A DNA stretch of 37,310 nt, taken from assembly GCA_017883205.1 (NCBI GenBank), contig JADGNZ010000058.1, positions 1 to 37,310 on the forward strand, in the 5' to 3' direction. Below the pieces are notes generated by a model, which was not told where the DNA came from, did no database searches, and saw only the letters and a list, made by a program, of their open reading frames with translations. A program made the translations under genes and the position numbers. Positions 34,360-37,310 of this stretch are shown one piece after another. This DNA comes from Thermoanaerobaculia bacterium (lineage in GTDB: Bacteria > Acidobacteriota > Thermoanaerobaculia > Gp7-AA8). Numbering within the stretch: the first letter of the stretch is position 1; each line of letters opens with the position of its first letter.

Positions 34360-35261
34360 GGCTCCTGGTGACAGGCCCCGGGCGCCTCGGCCGCCCCTTG
34401 CTGGCAGAGCTGCACAGGCGAGGCATCACCGGCGCGGTTCTGCATCGCAGCGCGCCGGCTTCCCTCCCGCCCGGCTGGCGGTCCGTTCGCGCCGACGTGA
34501 CGCGGCCGGAGAGCCTTGCGGGAGTATGCGCGGAGTGCGATCAAGTCCTCCACCTGGCGGCCGTCACGCACTCCAACCGGAGCAACCGCTACGCCGAGGT
34601 CAATGCTCTCGGCACACGGAATCTGGTCGCTGAGGCACGGCGGGCCGGCGTCCAGCGGTTCACTCTGGTGAGCACGCGCGCGATCGACCCCGCGGGCGGC
34701 GCCTACAGCCAATCCAAGATCCAGGCCGAAGAGATCGTTCGGGATTCGGGTCTGGCCTGGAACATCCTGCGGCCCGCCGAAGTCTATGGCATGGTTGATG
34801 GCACGGGCGGTGAGGGCATCTCGGCGTTGATCGAACGCTGCCGCCTGGGCCGCTGGGTTCCGATCGCCGGCGACGGCAGCCCGAAGCTGGCGCCGGTCTA
34901 TCTCGACGACGTCATCGACGGCATGTGCCGCGTCGTCGCGGCACCAGGTCACGGCGGTGTGCACGTGCTCGCGGGGCCTGAGGAAATGAGCTACGTCCAA
35001 CTAATCCGCCGTCTGGCGGCCTACTTCGACACGCGTCCGCGGACGATCGGTGTGCCTGCCGGCATGTTGGCGCTCGCCGCTCGGGTGCTCGCGCTTCTGC
35101 CGCTCGATAAGCCACCGCTCTATGCCGACCAGGTGGCGCGCCTGTTCAGTCCGAAGAGCCACGACACGAAGAGTGCGTTTCTGGCCTTCGGTTTCACCGC
35201 CCGGCCGCTCGAGCAGGGCCTGAACGCAATCTTCCATCCACGACAGCAGGCCCTGGCTTGA
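34356..35261 (+). CDS. NAD(P)-dependent epimerase/dehydratase (extended SDR)
   Basis: 301 residues. The Rossmann dinucleotide loop is TGPGRLGRP (6-14), near the usual TGxxGxxG. The active-site residues are S106 and Y117-x-x-x-K121 (AYSQSKIQAE). Extended SDR enzymes of this kind alter nucleotide sugars or lipid-linked sugars. Both ends overlap neighbours by 4 bases (34356-34359 and 35258-35261), so the operon is tightly coupled. The substrate is unknown, probably a sugar made or used by the GT2 and GT-C proteins. Confidence 0.85.
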   Translation: MRLLVTGPGRLGRPLLAELHRRGITGAVLHRSAPASLPPGWRSVRADVTRPESLAGVCAECDQVLHLAAVTHSNRSNRYAEVNALGTRNLVAEARRAGVQRFTLVSTRAIDPAGGAYSQSKIQAEEIVRDSGLAWNILRPAEVYGMVDGTGGEGISALIERCRLGRWVPIAGDGSPKLAPVYLDDVIDGMCRVVAAPGHGGVHVLAGPEEMSYVQLIRRLAAYFDTRPRTIGVPAGMLALAARVLALLPLDKPPLYADQVARLFSPKSHDTKSAFLAFGFTARPLEQGLNAIFHPRQQALA

Positions 35262-35932
35262 GCTTCGACGAGCACAGCGCGGACTACTCGCAGAAGATGG
35301 ACCGTGCCTTGACGGTCGTCGGCCTCGAACATGATTTCTTTATCGAGGCCAAGGTGCCGCACATCCTTGAAGCAAGGCGCCGCCTGCCGGCAAATGCTGC
35401 GGTGCGTGTGCTTGAGATCGGCTGCGGCATCGGCTTGATTACCCAGCGCCTGCGTCCGCTACTGACCGACGTCTGGGGGATCGACCCCTCCATCTCCAGC
35501 CTCGGCCACGCCGCAGCGCGCGGTGGCCAGATGATCGCGGCGGACGGCCTCCGCACGCCGTTCGCCGATGAGACCTTCGACCTGGTGATCGCCGTTTGCG
35601 TTCTCCACCACGTGCCCGTCGACCAGCGTGCCGCCTTCCTGGCCGAGGCGGCGCGCATCACCCGGCGCGGCGGCATCGTCCTGCTGTGCGAGCACAACCC
35701 GTGGAATCCCCTGACCCGCCTCGTAGTCGGCCGCTGCGAGCTCGACCGCGATGCGATCTTACTGCCGCAGACCGAAGCCAGACGCCGCCTCACCACCGCC
35801 GGCCTCTCCAACATCCGCTCCCGCTACATTCTCTTCTTCCCCTGGCGCGGAGCCGTCTGGCGCTGGCTCGAATCGCACCTCGCCTGGCTCCCCCTCGGCG
35901 GCCAATACGTGATCGACGCCGTGCGGAGGTGA
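35258..35932 (+). CDS. class I SAM-dependent methyltransferase
   Basis: 224 residues from a TTG at 35258 inside the previous stop codon. Motif I is VLEIGCGIG (51-59), with the acidic residue D76 (WGIDPS) at the end of strand 2, then ADGLRTPFADETFDLVIAVCVLHHVP, typical of Methyltransf_11 enzymes. A C-terminal hydrophobic patch (YILFFPWRGAVWRWL) suggests contact with membrane or a lipid substrate. It is the last gene of the four-gene cassette. It might methylate a sugar or a lipid carrier; this is inference from the neighbours. Confidence 0.85.
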   Translation: MSFDEHSADYSQKMDRALTVVGLEHDFFIEAKVPHILEARRRLPANAAVRVLEIGCGIGLITQRLRPLLTDVWGIDPSISSLGHAAARGGQMIAADGLRTPFADETFDLVIAVCVLHHVPVDQRAAFLAEAARITRRGGIVLLCEHNPWNPLTRLVVGRCELDRDAILLPQTEARRRLTTAGLSNIRSRYILFFPWRGAVWRWLESHLAWLPLGGQYVIDAVRR

Positions 35933-35980
35933 GTGGGGAGTTTGTTGTAAGTAGGGCGCCGCTACGTGACGAGGATCGGG

Positions 35981-36286
35981 TTACGTACCCTTGCCCGACG
36001 GTTCGTAGGAGGCATGAGCCTCCACATAGATCCGCAGTGCTGCATTGATGAGCCGCTCGTACTGTGCGCTTTGATTCCGGAACCAACGAAGAAGCAACGG
36101 ATCGATATGGAGCGTCACCTCAGCGAGGGGCAGACTCGGCATCCGCGCGGTTGCTGGAACGAAGAACGCGTCGTCGAGGATTGGGCTCTCGGAAGTGTCG
36201 ATCTCGGCATCCGAGAGCGCTGCGACCTTAGGCAGTCGGTTCTGGAGGTAGGTGTCAAAGCTCGATTCACGTTGGCATCGTCCCAC
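35981..36286 (-). CDS. brnA: BrnA-like antitoxin
   Basis: 101 residues from a GTG at 36286; the true start may be later, since the first 20 residues are atypical. LSDAEIDTSESPILDDAFF and VTLHIDPLLLRWFRNQ with YERLINAALRIYVEA match the BrnA pattern: an acidic LSDAEIDTS linker, then a C-terminal ribbon-helix-helix. BrnA represses its own operon and neutralises BrnT. No intact brnT is present. Just upstream, from a GTG at 36297 in another frame, SLKWDDANVNR is reminiscent of the first strand of BrnT but soon becomes unrelated sequence, so the toxin gene may have been deleted. Confidence 0.65.
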   Translation of the reverse strand: MGRCQRESSFDTYLQNRLPKVAALSDAEIDTSESPILDDAFFVPATARMPSLPLAEVTLHIDPLLLRWFRNQSAQYERLINAALRIYVEAHASYEPSGKGT

Positions 36287-36304
36287 TTGAGAGACACGAT
36301 TTGA

Positions 36305-36310
36305 ATTGTA
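36305..36310 (-). promoter_or_regulatory. possible -10 box for the brnA-like gene
   Basis: Reads TACAAT on the minus strand, 18 bases before the GTG at 36286 and 7 bases before the other-frame GTG at 36297. No convincing -35 was found. Confidence 0.3.
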
Positions 36311-36362
36311 GCCCGCGCCGGGTAGGTGGTGGTTGGGTCAGGTTCCCTCTTCATCTGGGCTT

Positions 36363-36857
36363 CTCCTACTTCGCCGCCGAGATCCGATTCTTCTCGCTCG
36401 GAACCGAGCAAAGTCGGCAACAGATCTTCGTCCGCCGCGACTACTACCACCTCGTCGGCCACCCCACACTCCTGAAGGGAAAGGTCTACGGCCGTCTTCC
36501 CTGCGACCGCGAAACCATCGCTTGGTGGGAGCGCGTCGAAGTCGTTGACAGCGTCGAAACGAAGAACGACTAGTAGTACCTCCTCTTCGAAGACCAACCC
36601 ACCGCCTGCCTCGAGGCAGTAGTGATCCAAAGAGGCACGCCGCTCTACGCCACCGAACTGAAGCCGGGCGTAGTGACCCGACAGTTTGTCGAAGCAAAGC
36701 GCACCGCAAAGGGAAAAACCTCAGTCATCCAACGCAACCCCAATACCGTAACCATCGGCCGCAGGGGTTGGCTCCGTCCCACCCTCACACCGATGGGAAA
36801 GTCAAATGTACGTCCGGGAGACTCGGGCGAATTGTGAGGAGCTGAGATGGGAGTGAA
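36363..36857 (+). pseudogene. decayed duplicate of the 3' end of the A2M gene
   Basis: The frame reads YFAAEIRFFSL and QIFVRRDYYHLVGHPTLLKG, nearly the same as residues of about 1860-1900 of the A2M protein encoded at 30521 onward. Two in-frame stops (TAGTAG after VETKND, at 36571-36576) replace Tyr-Glu. Homology resumes with LYATELKPGVVTRQFVEAKR and SVIQRNPNT, then the segment corresponding to parent 30940-31050 is deleted, and the last 70 bases (around TACGTCCGGGAGACTCGGGC) match the end of the parent. There is no start signal, so the piece is not expressed as a protein. Confidence 0.9.
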
Positions 36858-37121
36858 TTTGGGTGAAGTGAGGGTGGCCCGCCCCAACAGTCTCGCGTGC
36901 GCATGAACGTAAGTGTATGCCACCGGTGGATGGTTCCATGCCACGCGCCTTCGATGCGCCCACCTTCGACACCAGGACACGCCGGCAGCCAGGAAACCCT
37001 TCATTTTTGAACTAGATGCCGACCAATGGTTGATTTTTCAACTTCCCTGCGTACCAGCACATCTGCTAAACTGCCGTTGGTCCATCCACAAAAAGATCTA
37101 GATAACGAAGCGGAGGTGCGA
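36858..37121. other. intergenic stretch before the TIR-like gene
   Basis: No gene or strong repeat was seen. From about 36990 on, the DNA becomes more AT-rich (for example TTGATTTTTCAACTTCC near 37030), as expected of a promoter region for the downstream gene, but no -35/-10 pair with standard spacing could be assigned. Confidence 0.4.
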
Positions 37122-37310
37122 GTGCGCACGAAGATATTTGTCTCGTATTGTCATGACGACGTCGCACCTGATGACGGCCGTTTGCGCGTGCTGCTTACTG
37201 CGCTAAAAGACGCCTCCTCGCTATCGCAGGTGGGTAACATTGAGTTCGAGCTTGCCGGCGATGAGATAGACCATGGCGATGAGATTGCGGGAGGTTCTGT
37301 AGCCGCGAGC
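37122..37310 (+). CDS. TIR-like domain protein (3' partial)
   Basis: An open frame of 63 codons from a GTG at 37122 runs off the window. GGAGG at 37112-37116 lies 5 bases upstream, which fixes the start. The N-terminus RTKIFVSYCHDDVAPDDGR is the first strand and loop of a TIR domain (typical form K-x-F-[IV]-S-Y-x-x-x-D). Further on, FELAGDEIDHGDEI has the form of the D-x-x-I-x-x-G-D-x-x loop of bacterial TIR proteins. The catalytic Glu of NAD+-cleaving TIRs lies beyond the window. Bacterial TIR proteins often act in anti-phage defence; the partner domain or gene cannot be seen. Confidence 0.7.
   Translation, partial: MRTKIFVSYCHDDVAPDDGRLRVLLTALKDASSLSQVGNIEFELAGDEIDHGDEIAGGSVAAS

Overview
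The window is high-GC, mostly ordinary chromosomal DNA from what looks like a soil or sediment member of the Acidobacteriota or a close relative. This is inferred from gene content, not from a marker gene: a Pkn-type Ser/Thr kinase fused to a WD40/PD40 propeller, a di-heme protein of the type databases often label 'cytochrome B6', FG-GAP surface proteins, a divergent M1 peptidase, a DinB-like lipoprotein-sized secreted protein and a very large alpha-2-macroglobulin (A2M) protein. No rRNA, tRNA or CRISPR array was seen.

Layout. 1-5.3 kb is accessory DNA: the tail of an unknown gene, an AlbA_2 (Schlafen-like) gene broken near a long inverted repeat, an HNH-type zinc protein, and a 1,212-residue helical orphan on the minus strand. 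5.3-9.1 kb holds a truncated secreted propeller, a 26-residue membrane peptide, a di-heme cytochrome and a small AT-richer beta-rich protein. A 91-bp direct repeat lies upstream of two of these genes. 9.2-15.4 kb holds a secreted orphan, two tandem paralogous FG-GAP/Ig/FN3 proteins ending in H-x-x-E-L-R helices, and an isochorismatase-like protein with Ser in place of the nucleophilic Cys. 15.6-24.8 kb holds the kinase, an aconitase-family enzyme with its swivel domain first, an orphan Phd-like antitoxin, DinB, the M1 peptidase, a tRNA-binding OB-fold protein and a small membrane protein. 24.9-31.1 kb is a single 2,061-residue A2M gene.

31.2-37.3 kb holds a VapBC-like pair, a four-gene glycan/lipid cassette with 4-bp overlaps (membrane glycosyltransferase-like protein, GT2, SDR, methyltransferase), a BrnA-like antitoxin without an intact toxin, a decayed duplicate of the 3' end of the A2M gene, and the first 63 codons of a TIR-like protein cut by the window edge.

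The strongest window-wide signal is the density of short palindromic elements of several families: CACAGAG-type, GCGGAG-type, AGA/TCT-loop hairpins, GGGGTC/GACCCC palindromes and G-rich/C-rich tracts. They sit between genes, and at three points they run in frame through genes (once in the aconitase-family gene, twice in the A2M gene). No complete transposase was found, so whatever moves these elements would have to act from elsewhere. No complete new multi-gene system can be claimed. The best candidates for follow-up are the repeat families, the HxxELR C-terminal region, the 1,212-residue orphan and the TIR locus at the right edge.
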